Of a stretch of DNA of 64,000 nucleotides, positions 1 through 8,250 are shown piece by piece. The notes below the pieces were generated by a model that was given only the letters and a program-made list of their open reading frames with translations, ran no database searches and was not told where the DNA came from. The position numbers and the translations under genes are program-made. The stretch covers positions 1 through 64,000 of the forward strand of contig NZ_JAHZTC010000013.1 of the NCBI RefSeq assembly GCF_019599265.1, read 5' to 3'. How positions within the stretch are numbered: the first letter of the stretch is position 1; each line of letters begins with the position of its first letter. This DNA is from Pontibacter sp. HSC-14F20. GTDB taxonomy: Bacteria > Bacteroidota > Bacteroidia > Cytophagales > Hymenobacteraceae.

Positions 1-137
1 CCACTGTGCCCGGCGCAGTGTTGGCCCGGATGTTGAGCTTGGTGCTGGAGAGCTCAGAGAGGGCGATCACCGCTCCGTTTTCAAGCTGGAAGTGATCCTG
101 CTCGGTGTGGGAGTTGACCAGCGTGAAGCTAGTCACC
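1..137. repeat. 137-bp near-identical direct repeat with 610-746
   Basis: Bases 1-137 match 610-746 with a single difference that I can see (g at 128 against a at 737). Both copies encode the beginning of the same domain (VTSFTLVNSHTEQDHF and on) in the adhesin. The near-identity contrasts with the well-diverged InlB repeats between them, which points to recent duplication or gene conversion of this domain. Confidence 0.85.
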
Positions 138-3100
138 TGCTGTTGAGTGGTGGAGGCCGTAAAGGTAGCTGTCACACTCTTATTGCCGTCCATGGTCAGC
201 TGTAGCGGGTTCTGGGAGCCAGAGGCATTACCGCTCCAGCCGGCAAACTGGAAGCCAGCTGCAGGGGTAGCCGTGAGCGTGACCACGGTGCCGGCCGTAT
301 ACGTGCTCTGCTCCGGATTACGGCTCACCGTGCCGCTGCCTATCGTAGTTAGCGTTAGGTTATAACGGTCGGTCGGAGTTTCGGGCTGATCCACCACATT
401 GAAGGAGATGGTGAGCGGGGTTCCGGCCGCACCGGTTCCGTTGGCGCCGGCATACGGGGTGGCCGTCAGGGTATAGGTGCCTGTTGCCGGCGGGTTCCAG
501 TTGCCGAAGTAGTAGTTACCGCGTCCGTCATCGCCGTGCAAGGCGTAGGGGGCGGCGTTGTCAGTGTAGGTCCTCGACTGGGTGCCGCTCAGCTCCAGCT
601 TGACGCTGCCCACTGTGCCCGGCGCAGTGTTGGCCCGGATGTTGAGCTTGGTGCTGGAGAGCTCAGAGAGGGCGATCACCGCTCCGTTTTCAAGCTGGAA
701 GTGATCCTGCTCGGTGTGGGAGTTGACCAGCGTGAAACTAGTCACCAGTGGGCCGGTTGGCAGGGCCTCAATGGTGGCTGAAACAGTCTTATCCTGGTCC
801 ATGGTTACTGTCGTATTGGGCTCGGTGCCTGTAGCAGCTCCGCCCCAACTCACAAAACGGAAGCCGTCGGCTGGCGTGGCTGTGAGTGTCACCACGGTAC
901 CTGCTACGTAGGTGGCCGCAGCGGGCTGGGCAGTAATAGAGCCGTTAGCAGGCTGCGTGATAGTCAGAGCGTACATGGTCGGCGGGATGAGCTCAAACGT
1001 AGCCGAGACTTGCTTGTCTGCATCCATCGTCACGGTCGCAGTAAGCACATTGCCAGACGCATCGCCCGTCCACCCCGTAAAGCGGTAACCACTAGCTGGG
1101 GTTGCTGTCAACGTTACCACCGTGCCGGCTTCATAAGAAGGGGCGCTTGGATCAGCGCTGATAGTGCCGTTTTCAGGCTGGTTCAGCGTAAGGGCATACA
1201 TGGTTGGCGGTATGACTTCGAACGTAGCTGAGACAGCTTTGTCAGCATCCATAGTTATACTCACAGTGAGCTCACTGCCAGAAGCGTCTCCAGTCCAGCC
1301 CACGAACTGGTAGCCGTCGGCTGGTGTAGCTGTGAGTGTGACCACGGTGCCGGCCACGTAGGTAGCTGCGGATGGGGCAGCGGAGATAGAACCGTTTTCA
1401 GGTTGGTTCAACGTCAGGGCATACATGGTCGGTGGAATAACTTCAAAATTGGCAGAGACAGTCTTGTCAGCGTCCATGGTCACCATCACAGTAGACTCTG
1501 AGCCAGACGCATCACTTGACCAATTCACAAAGCGATAGCCGCTTGCCGGTATAGCCACTAGCGTCACCACAGTGCCTTCACTGTACTTGCCATCCTGGTC
1601 TGCAGTCGGATTAATGCCGATAGTTCCGTTTATTGGTTCTGTGATTGTCAGCGTATAGGTTGGAATTGGTTCAAATGTGGCCGAGACAGTCTTATCAGCG
1701 TTCATAGTCACAGACGTAGTGAGATCCGTTCCGGAGGCGTCTCCTGACCATCCAGTGAAGCGGAAACCATCGTCCGGTATGGCTCTTAGTGTGACCTCCG
1801 TGCCGGCCACGTACGTAACAGCCTCTGGATCAGCCTCGATAGAACCATTTTCAGGATCATTGAGTGTCAACGTGTACGTGGTCGGCGGGATGAGCTCAAA
1901 CGTAGCCGAAACGTTCTTGTCAGCGTCCATAACTAGCTGCAGCGGGTTTACGATACCGGACGCAGCTCCCATCCAGCCAGTAAACTGGTAGCCAGCGGCT
2001 GGGATAGCAGTTAGCGTTACCTGCGTGCCTTCAGTGTATTTGCCATCCTGATCTGCCTCCGGAGTATAGCTGATCGTGCCGGAGCCGTTGTCGGGATTTG
2101 TGATTGTCAGTGTATAGGTTGGGATGGCTTCGAAAGTTGCTGAGACGGTCTTGTTACCGTTCATGGTCAGGGCAAGCGGATTTGTAGTGCCTGTGGCGTC
2201 GCCTGTCCAGCCTGAAAAGCGGAAGCCAGGTGATGAGTTAGCCGTAAGCGTTACTACGGTGCCAGCTTCGTAGGTATCACCAGCTGGCTCATGGCTGATC
2301 GAACCGTTTTCAGGTTGGTTCAACGTCAGCGTGTACATGGTTGGCGGGAGGGCCTCAAAGGTCGCTGTTACTGTTCTGTTGCCGTTCATGGTCACGGTCG
2401 CAGTGAGCTCGCTGCCAGACGCATCACCGCTCCAGCCTGAGAAAAGGAAGCCGTCGGCAGGTATAGCCGTGAGCGTGACCACCGTGCCTTCGCGGTATAT
2501 ACCTGCCTGATCTGGTGCTGGATCTGCGGTAACCGTGCCATTGCTCGGTTCTGTGATTGTCAGTGTGTAAGTTGGTATCAGCTCGAAGGTGGCCGAAATT
2601 GTCTTATCCGAATTCATGGACAGCTGCAGCGGATTGGTAGTGCCAGAGGCATCGCCTGTCCAACCGGTAAAGCGATAACCGTCTTCTGCTGTAGCTGTTA
2701 GTGTCACCACGGTACCTGCTACGTGGGTGGCCGCAGACGGCTCAGCTGCGATAGAGCCGTTCTGAGGTTGGGTGAGCGTCAGGGAGTACATCGTTGGCGG
2801 AATGATCTCGAAGGTGGCCGAGACGGTTTTGTCGCCGTCCATAGTTACGACTGTAGTAACAGAGTTACCCGAAACCGCACCGCCCCAACCTACGAAGCGA
2901 TAGCCAGCCTCTGGTGTAGCTGTCAAAATCACATTGGTACCGTCTCTATACTTACCATCCTCGTTTGGTGCCGGATTCGTACTGATCGTGCCGTTACTTG
3001 GCTCTGTGATTGTCAACGTATAGGAAGGAATCGGTTCAAACGTAGCCGAGACTGTCTTACTAGCGTCCATGGTCAGCTGCAACGGGGTCTCGGAGCCCTC

Positions 3101-4927
3101 AGCGTCTCCCGTCCAGCCAACGAATCGGAAGCCATCGGCCGCCGTGGCCGTCAGTGTTACCACGGTGCCACTAGTATACTTGCCGTTCTGGTCAGGTGCT
3201 GGATTGGCACTAATGGTTCCATTTGTGGGAGGAGTAATCGTAAGGGTGTAAGCATCGCTTACTACTATGGTGATTTCTTCTTCGTCATACTGCGGAACAG
3301 CCCCGTTATCAGCTAACCTGATTTTAAATTTATAAGTACCAGTTTCGGAGGGCGTCCAGCTAAAAAAACCATTTATATTACTCGTGCTTCTTGTAAAAAC
3401 GTTTTCAGCTCCAGTATAATCTCCCCCTGGTGAAGTTGTAACACTTATAGGTCCTTTATCTGTAGGCGCATCAATTAAAGAAAAAACTCTGGCTTGTTTC
3501 ATAGGTTGTGAACCTTGCCCTTCGTTATTGATGTCGGAACCAGAAAGCGCGAAAACCAGCGCTTCCCCTACTGCTGCAGTTTTATTTCCAATCGGGTTTA
3601 ATACAGGCGCGGCATTTACAGTCGTATTAAACACTTTGATATGGCCGGCATTCCTCTCATCCCGCACTCCCATGTTAAAATTAAATCTACCAACAGTTGC
3701 ATTGGTTGGAGTCCAGGAGAAATGGCCCTCTGGTGTGACTGTGGCACCCGGAGGCACAACCTGCGTGCTTGAGTAATTTGAAAGTGAGAAGAACAACTGC
3801 TGAGCCGGTAGGTCTGGATCAGTAGCCGTTGCTGTGAAAGTGAGTTCCTGGCCTACTGCCACAATCTGCGGAGCAGGCTGATCTACTACAGGTGGGCGAT
3901 TTGCTTCCGTAACATTTATCTTAAATTGAACAGTATCATCTGATGTCCCATCCGATACCCTGGCAGTTAACAAATAAACGCCTGGGCCCTGCTCTTCTGT
4001 GGGTGTCCAGGTGAATGTCTTGGTGCTGGAGTTAAAGGCTGCACCTGTAGGTAAGTCTTCCATGGTGTATACCAGGTTGCCTGCGGGAGTATCGCCATCG
4101 GTAGCATCAAAAGTAGCAGCAGGAAGAGTCAGTGCTACCATCTCTACAAGATTTCTATTAGGAACCGGCTTCATTACCGGTGCACAGGCTTGTCCAGGCG
4201 TTATGGTAGAAGTAACTTCTACCTCGTCCGTAATGGTACATGAGCCACTGGTTACAGTAAGTACATATGTTCCCGGTACGGTAACAACCGGGTTTTTGAC
4301 ACTACTGGTGTAGCCATTCGGACCAGTCCATTTGAAAAGCACACCATTCTGAAAAGCAGGGTTACCTATGGTCACGCTGGGAGTGGCACAGGATAACTCT
4401 TTTGGATCTCCTGCTTCAGCATAAGGTATTGTAATATTCCTTAATGAGAAACCTTTTGCTGTTCCGTTTCCAAACTCAGTTCTCCCAGTTAATGAAAACT
4501 GACCACCCTTCATTCCCGGCACTATGCTGATAGTAGTTACCGTAGGACCTACTATAACACTCATACGCTGACCAACTGAGTTTATAGAGTCCGTGCCACC
4601 GACTATGTAAGAGTCTGTGCTTGTTGAACTCAAAATCCACACATAATTGGTTACATCACCTGTCTGTACAGGAATGGAATAAGTGACAGGTGTGGTACCC
4701 AGGCACAGCGGCGAAGGGCCGGAAATTGTTTGAGCAAGTCCGGTAGCCGGTTGTAAAAAGATAGATGATAATAGAAACAGGAAGAGTGGAATTAAGAATT
4801 TTGTTCTTGATTCCTGGGGAAGCAAGGTGACTTGGCCTCTGCTAACTGGCAGGCGCCCTTTACCTTGCAGGGACTCAAAACTAAAAGCCCTTCCATCCCG
4901 GGTCCGGGTGTAAAGATTGTCATTCAT
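1..4927 (-). CDS. Giant secreted adhesin with InlB-B-type repeats, partial (C-terminus off the window)
   Basis: One open frame runs from an ATG at 4927 down to base 1 without a stop, so about 1642 residues are visible and the C-terminus is missing. The N-terminus has about 44 polar residues (starts MNDNLYTRTRDGR), then a hydrophobic stretch (FLIPLFLFLLLSSIF) ending in GLAQ, which I read as a signal peptide with an unusually long n-region. It is followed by PKD/Ig-like segments and two putative-Ig (He_PIG/cadherin-like) modules around 4200-3300. Then come 11 tandem repeats of about 75 residues (3260-790). Each has the pattern YTLTI..P.NG, GT.VTLTA.P..G..F.GW.G and M..DKTVSATFE, which is the divergent InlB B-repeat (Listeria-Bacteroides repeat) type. 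A different domain, VTSFTLVNSHTEQDHF to FNVVDQPETPTD (about 770-375), a twelfth repeat and the start of a second copy of that domain follow. The likely role is cell-surface adhesion. A T9SS sorting domain is expected at the missing end, but that is inference. Confidence 0.9.
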   Translation of the reverse strand, partial: MNDNLYTRTRDGRAFSFESLQGKGRLPVSRGQVTLLPQESRTKFLIPLFLFLLSSIFLQPATGLAQTISGPSPLCLGTTPVTYSIPVQTGDVTNYVWILSSTSTDSYIVGGTDSINSVGQRMSVIVGPTVTTISIVPGMKGGQFSLTGRTEFGNGTAKGFSLRNITIPYAEAGDPKELSCATPSVTIGNPAFQNGVLFKWTGPNGYTSSVKNPVVTVPGTYVLTVTSGSCTITDEVEVTSTITPGQACAPVMKPVPNRNLVEMVALTLPAATFDATDGDTPAGNLVYTMEDLPTGAAFNSSTKTFTWTPTEEQGPGVYLLTARVSDGTSDDTVQFKINVTEANRPPVVDQPAPQIVAVGQELTFTATATDPDLPAQQLFFSLSNYSSTQVVPPGATVTPEGHFSWTPTNATVGRFNFNMGVRDERNAGHIKVFNTTVNAAPVLNPIGNKTAAVGEALVFALSGSDINNEGQGSQPMKQARVFSLIDAPTDKGPISVTTSPGGDYTGAENVFTRSTSNINGFFSWTPSETGTYKFKIRLADNGAVPQYDEEEITIVVSDAYTLTITPPTNGTISANPAPDQNGKYTSGTVVTLTATAADGFRFVGWTGDAEGSETPLQLTMDASKTVSATFEPIPSYTLTITEPSNGTISTNPAPNEDGKYRDGTNVILTATPEAGYRFVGWGGAVSGNSVTTVVTMDGDKTVSATFEIIPPTMYSLTLTQPQNGSIAAEPSAATHVAGTVVTLTATAEDGYRFTGWTGDASGTTNPLQLSMNSDKTISATFELIPTYTLTITEPSNGTVTADPAPDQAGIYREGTVVTLTAIPADGFLFSGWSGDASGSELTATVTMNGNRTVTATFEALPPTMYTLTLNQPENGSISHEPAGDTYEAGTVVTLTANSSPGFRFSGWTGDATGTTNPLALTMNGNKTVSATFEAIPTYTLTITNPDNGSGTISYTPEADQDGKYTEGTQVTLTAIPAAGYQFTGWMGAASGIVNPLQLVMDADKNVSATFELIPPTTYTLTLNDPENGSIEADPEAVTYVAGTEVTLRAIPDDGFRFTGWSGDASGTDLTTSVTMNADKTVSATFEPIPTYTLTITEPINGTIGINPTADQDGKYSEGTVVTLVAIPASGYRFVNWSSDASGSESTVMVTMDADKTVSANFEVIPPTMYALTLNQPENGSISAAPSAATYVAGTVVTLTATPADGYQFVGWTGDASGSELTVSITMDADKAVSATFEVIPPTMYALTLNQPENGTISADPSAPSYEAGTVVTLTATPASGYRFTGWTGDASGNVLTATVTMDADKQVSATFELIPPTMYALTITQPANGSITAQPAAATYVAGTVVTLTATPADGFRFVSWGGAATGTEPNTTVTMDQDKTVSATIEALPTGPLVTSFTLVNSHTEQDHFQLENGAVIALSELSSTKLNIRANTAPGTVGSVKLELSGTQSRTYTDNAAPYALHGDDGRGNYYFGNWNPPATGTYTLTATPYAGANGTGAAGTPLTISFNVVDQPETPTDRYNLTLTTIGSGTVSRNPEQSTYTAGTVVTLTATPAAGFQFAGWSGNASGSQNPLQLTMDGNKSVTATFTASTTQQQVTSFTLVNSHTEQDHFQLENGAVIALSELSSTKLNIRANTAPGTV
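142..3260 (-). repeat. Twelve ~228-bp coding repeats (InlB B-type), in alternating A/B subtypes
   Basis: Eleven units lie in tandem from about 3260 to 790 and a twelfth at about 375-145. Each is about 225-235 bp. Two subtypes are visible in the translation. Type A begins TYTLTITEPSNGT and contains APDQDGKY. Type B begins PPTMYALTLNQPENGS and contains AATYVAGT. Read from the N-terminus, the order is A A B A B A B A B B B. The alternation suggests that a two-repeat block of about 450 bp was duplicated, with later single-unit duplications at the B B B end. Unit lengths vary slightly and the DNA copies have diverged, so this is not a recent array. Confidence 0.85.
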
Positions 4928-5402
4928 AATTTTTTGTGGTTTTGTGAAAAAATAATACAATTGATAGTCTAAACTGATTTTGAAACAAATGGCTAATGAT
5001 TAGTTAAGGGAATGAGCGTTTAAATAGGATTTAAAGAATTAGTTGTTAAACTATTTTAATTAATGAGTACGGATGTGTTATAATTCTATCAATAAAAATT
5101 TTAACTTATTTACTTATGAATAGTGAATAGAGCTAATATGAGGGTGAATGGCATAAAATAGGAGGTAAGCAAAATGTTGTGACTTTGTTAATATGTATTT
5201 AAAAAGGGATAATTATGATTGGTATTTTTATAAATTGTATGAATGAACTTCTGATGTTCTTTTGCTATACCTCTAAAATATTATAGTCAGTATAAAAGCC
5301 AATGTGGAATTACTATATGCTGCGCAAATAGCGAGAGATATGTAAACATGCTCCAGTTTGCTGCGTTATGAGGGGGAGTGTATTAACCTAAATAATATAG
5401 CT
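4928..5402. other. AT-rich intergenic region between divergent genes
   Basis: This 475-bp stretch is clearly richer in A+T than the flanking genes. It separates the minus-strand adhesin from the plus-strand RGYN-rich gene, so it should carry both promoters. I see no convincing TAnnTTTG/TTTG pair, no long open frame and no strong hairpin. One TATACCT motif lies at about 5266. Confidence 0.6.
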
Positions 5403-6065
5403 ATGAACAGAAACAACGCGTATAACGATCGCCCCCGCAAGAACCATTACGCCGACTTCGATGAACACGGCAATGCCCGCACCGGTAACACCAACAGCCT
5501 CTCACGCTTCAACCCTGAAAGCAGCCAGCGCAGGAGTGATCGCGACCGCTACGAGCGCGGCAGGATGTCCCATGGTACACGCGCTTATGGTGACTTCAGT
5601 GGCGGAACACGCTACGGCGAAGGGGGCAGCACTTATGGCGGCGGCTCTGCCTACGGACCATCGAACTATGGGATGTCAGGTCGGGAAAGACCAAGCCACA
5701 TGGGCGGCGACCGCAACTACTACGACCACAACGAGCACAGCCGTCAGAATTATGGCCATTCCGGAGGCTCTAACTATAGTGGCCGCATGAACGATGAATC
5801 GGGTAGAGGGTATCGTGGTACGGGCTACATAGACAGCAATCAGTCAAGGTCCGGCTACCGGAACGAGGACAGAGGCAACAGAGGCTACAACCGCAGCTTC
5901 GACGAGTTCCGCGACACAGGCTACGGCTCCACCAGGTATAACAACCGCGACGAAGACCGGGAGCGCAGCGCCTACAACAACTGGGGCCACAACCAGCAGC
6001 GCCGGTCCGAGGACGAGCGTGGCAATGACGATCGTAACAGATACCGCGATAACCAGAACTGGTAG
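5403..6065 (+). CDS. Disordered Arg/Gly/Tyr/Asn-rich hydrophilic protein
   Basis: The 220-residue protein is dominated by R, G, Y, N, S and D, with repeated short pieces such as GGSTYGGGSAYG, RSGYRNEDRGNRGY and RYNNRDEDR. It has no hydrophobic segment and no recognisable fold, so it is probably intrinsically disordered. I start it at 5403 (MNRNNAYNDRP) because the paralogue at 29816 begins in the same way (MNRRDRDRYDYDNY); an in-frame start at 5358 is possible. RGG/RGY-like composition is common in nucleic-acid-binding or phase-separating proteins, but no function can be assigned. A strong terminator follows directly. Confidence 0.8.
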   Translation: MNRNNAYNDRPRKNHYADFDEHGNARTGNTNSLSRFNPESSQRRSDRDRYERGRMSHGTRAYGDFSGGTRYGEGGSTYGGGSAYGPSNYGMSGRERPSHMGGDRNYYDHNEHSRQNYGHSGGSNYSGRMNDESGRGYRGTGYIDSNQSRSGYRNEDRGNRGYNRSFDEFRDTGYGSTRYNNRDEDRERSAYNNWGHNQQRRSEDERGNDDRNRYRDNQNW

Positions 6066-6085
6066 AAATAGGATTTAATAAGGAG

Positions 6086-6119
6086 AACGGCCGCTTATTC
6101 GCAGGAATAAGTGGCCGTT
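6086..6119 (+). terminator. Rho-independent terminator
   Basis: A 15-bp stem (6086-6100 with 6105-6119, one G.U pair) closes on a gcag tetraloop and is followed by a T-rich tract. It ends the RGYN-rich gene. Confidence 0.85.
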
Positions 6120-6167
6120 TTGATTTTAGGTTTGGGGATAACCGGCAGAAATGCGTAATTTTTGGTT

Positions 6168-7562
6168 ATGAAAACCCGCATTACCTCATTCACCTTCTTT
6201 GTTGCCTGTTTGCTGACACTACAGCATACCTGGGCGCAGTCGGTAGCCTCTAAAATTACTACCGCTTTCCAGAAATTCGAAGCTGATTCGCAGCTGCAGA
6301 ATGGCATCGCCTCGCTATATGTGGTGGACGCTATAACAGGGGAGGTCGTATACGATCGCAACAGCAAAATCGGGCTGGCCCCGGCCTCTACCATGAAACT
6401 CATCACGAGCATCAGCGCCTACGAACTGCTTGGGAAAGACTTCCGCTACGAAACGAAATTTGCCCTTCGTAAAAACGGAAAGCAAACGTCGCTCCTCATC
6501 ATACCCAGCGGTGACCCAACGTTGGGGAGCTGGCGCTGGCCTGTAACAAAAGAAGGCGTTGTGCTGAAAGATATCGTGCGTGCGATGCAGCGTGCAGGTA
6601 TAAAAACGGTAAGCGAAGTGATAGTGAGTAACGAGGGCTGGAACGAAGAGACCGTGCCTGACGGGTGGATGTGGCAGGATATTGCCAACTACTACGGAGC
6701 AGGCGCAGCCAAGCTCAACTGGCGCGAAAACCAGTACGATGTCATCCTTAAGTCGGGCAAGCAGATTGGTGAGCCTGTTTCGATTGTGAAGACGGTACCG
6801 AACCTAAACGGCTATGGCTTGCGCTCCGAGCTGACTTCCGCCGCTGCGGGTACTGGCGATAATGCCTATATTTACTTCCCGGTGGGCAATTCTACAGCCG
6901 CCATCCGGGGTACTATACCTGTTAACGAAAGCAGTTTCAAGATTTCGGGCGCACTTCCTTCGGGCGCGAATCAGTTCGTAAGCATGCTGGCCGATACACT
7001 CCGTACAATCGGCATCAGCATGCCGCAGCAGGCCGTTTTACAGCACGAGGGTATACCGCAGCAAGGCTATACCTTCTTCCATACCGTTACCTCCCCGCCA
7101 CTCGATAGTATCGTGTACTGGTTCAACCGTAAGAGCATTAACCTGTATGGCGAAGCACTGGCCAAAACAATTGCATTTGCCGATGGCAGCAGCAGCGACA
7201 CCCGCCAGGGCCTGAACAAGATCCGGCAGCACTGGAAAAGCAAAGGGATTGCCGAATCTGAACTGGCGATGGTAGACGGCTCCGGACTTTCTCCGCTCAA
7301 CCGCGTGACGACCCATGCCCAGGTGCAAATGCTGCTGCATGCCCGTCAGCAGAACTGGTGCCTAGGTTTACATGAATCACTGCCCACTTTCAATGGCATG
7401 AAAATGAAGAGTGGTACCATACGCGGCGTAAAAGGCTATACCGGTTACCACAAAGCCAAAGACGGCCGGGAATACCTTTTCTCTTTCGTGGTGAATAACT
7501 ACAATGGCTCGGCCTCATCACTTGTGAAAAAAATGTATGTGGTGCTGGATGAACTAAAGTAA
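6168..7562 (+). CDS. dacB: D-alanyl-D-alanine carboxypeptidase/endopeptidase (PBP4, S13 family)
   Basis: This is a peptidase of peptidoglycan remodelling that cleaves D-Ala-D-Ala termini and D-Ala-mDAP cross-links in the periplasm. Residues 1-24 (numbered from the ATG at 6168) form a signal peptide ending TWAQ. The active-site SxxK is STMK (S74, K77). The second motif lies in DGSGLSPLNRV (SxN type) and the third is KSGT in MKMKSGTIRG near the C-terminus. The 464-residue length fits PBP4 with its inserted domains. The open frame extends two codons upstream to a TTG, but the ATG gives the better signal peptide. The gene sits alone between two terminators. Confidence 0.92.
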   Translation: MKTRITSFTFFVACLLTLQHTWAQSVASKITTAFQKFEADSQLQNGIASLYVVDAITGEVVYDRNSKIGLAPASTMKLITSISAYELLGKDFRYETKFALRKNGKQTSLLIIPSGDPTLGSWRWPVTKEGVVLKDIVRAMQRAGIKTVSEVIVSNEGWNEETVPDGWMWQDIANYYGAGAAKLNWRENQYDVILKSGKQIGEPVSIVKTVPNLNGYGLRSELTSAAAGTGDNAYIYFPVGNSTAAIRGTIPVNESSFKISGALPSGANQFVSMLADTLRTIGISMPQQAVLQHEGIPQQGYTFFHTVTSPPLDSIVYWFNRKSINLYGEALAKTIAFADGSSSDTRQGLNKIRQHWKSKGIAESELAMVDGSGLSPLNRVTTHAQVQMLLHARQQNWCLGLHESLPTFNGMKMKSGTIRGVKGYTGYHKAKDGREYLFSFVVNNYNGSASSLVKKMYVVLDELK

Positions 7563-7589
7563 GGTATAACTACTACAACAGGTATAAAG

Positions 7590-7619
7590 AAAAAGCCCCG
7601 ACTACTGCCGGGGCTTTTT
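7590..7619. terminator. Bidirectional hairpin terminator between convergent genes
   Basis: A perfect 10-bp stem (aaaaagcccc with ggggcttttt) has a 10-nt loop. The A tract on one side and the T tract on the other let it serve both dacB on the plus strand and the small gene on the minus strand. Confidence 0.88.
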
Positions 7620-7635
7620 CTTTTTAGGCATTGCC

Positions 7636-7968
7636 TTAGTTATTTCTTTCCTTGTTTTTCATATCCGGGTCCGTAATTGTGCTCGGGTTCGGCTGGTTGT
7701 TGCGGAACTCCTTGTCGGTGCCGTCAGCGCCACGGGTGGTTGTGGTGGGGTTAGCATTAGAGCCCTGCGGACTTTTCTGTTCCCTCGGATTGTCCTTGCC
7801 GTGCTTGGCACCACCGCTGCTTCCCTCACGACTTGGCTTGTTCTCGCCACGGGTGTTGTCAGCGCCGCCTGCCACCGGGCCGGTCTGCTTGCCTTTGCCC
7901 AGACCACTTACGCCTTCACCTTTTCTTGAATTCGGATCTTCAGGGATATTTCTATTGTTGTCGCTCAT
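7636..7968 (-). CDS. Small disordered hydrophilic protein
   Basis: The 110-residue protein (MSDNNRNIPEDPNSRKGEG and on) is made almost entirely of polar and small residues, with runs such as NPTTTTRGADGT and SSGGAKHGKDNP. There is no membrane segment or known motif. The composition resembles hydrophilin or stress-associated small proteins of Bacteroidota, but that is only a compositional comparison. It is monocistronic and converges on dacB. Confidence 0.65.
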   Translation of the reverse strand: MSDNNRNIPEDPNSRKGEGVSGLGKGKQTGPVAGGADNTRGENKPSREGSSGGAKHGKDNPREQKSPQGSNANPTTTTRGADGTDKEFRNNQPNPSTITDPDMKNKERNN

Positions 7969-8250
7969 GGTTTGTTTTCTTTTAGGTAGAACATAATGGT
8001 TAACCCTGTACTTAACCCCAGAGTTGGTTAGTTGTACGGTCCCCAGCTGGGTTTAGGTTAAAAATATTTGGCCAGGACCGGACCTGAAGCTACTACAAAT
8101 AATAGAATAGGAAACCAAGCCAAGAGGCGGGCTTTATATAGTATAAAACTATATAACACAGGAGGTTCGGGCAGGAGCGGGCCAATCAAACTTTCTCTTG
8201 AAAAGAGAGTTTAAGTAGAAGCAAACCGGAAACTAAGCTTCGGTCAGGCA

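Noticed and set aside
790..3260. CRISPR array
   Set aside because: The repeats are about 228 bp, diverged and coding. There are no short repeat-spacer units and no cas genes in the window.
147..3316. Several plus-strand ORFs opposite the adhesin (up to 197 aa)
   Set aside because: They are shadows of the minus-strand repeat gene, which is open for 1642 codons, has a signal peptide and matches known repeat domains. The shadows repeat with the same period and have no start signals.
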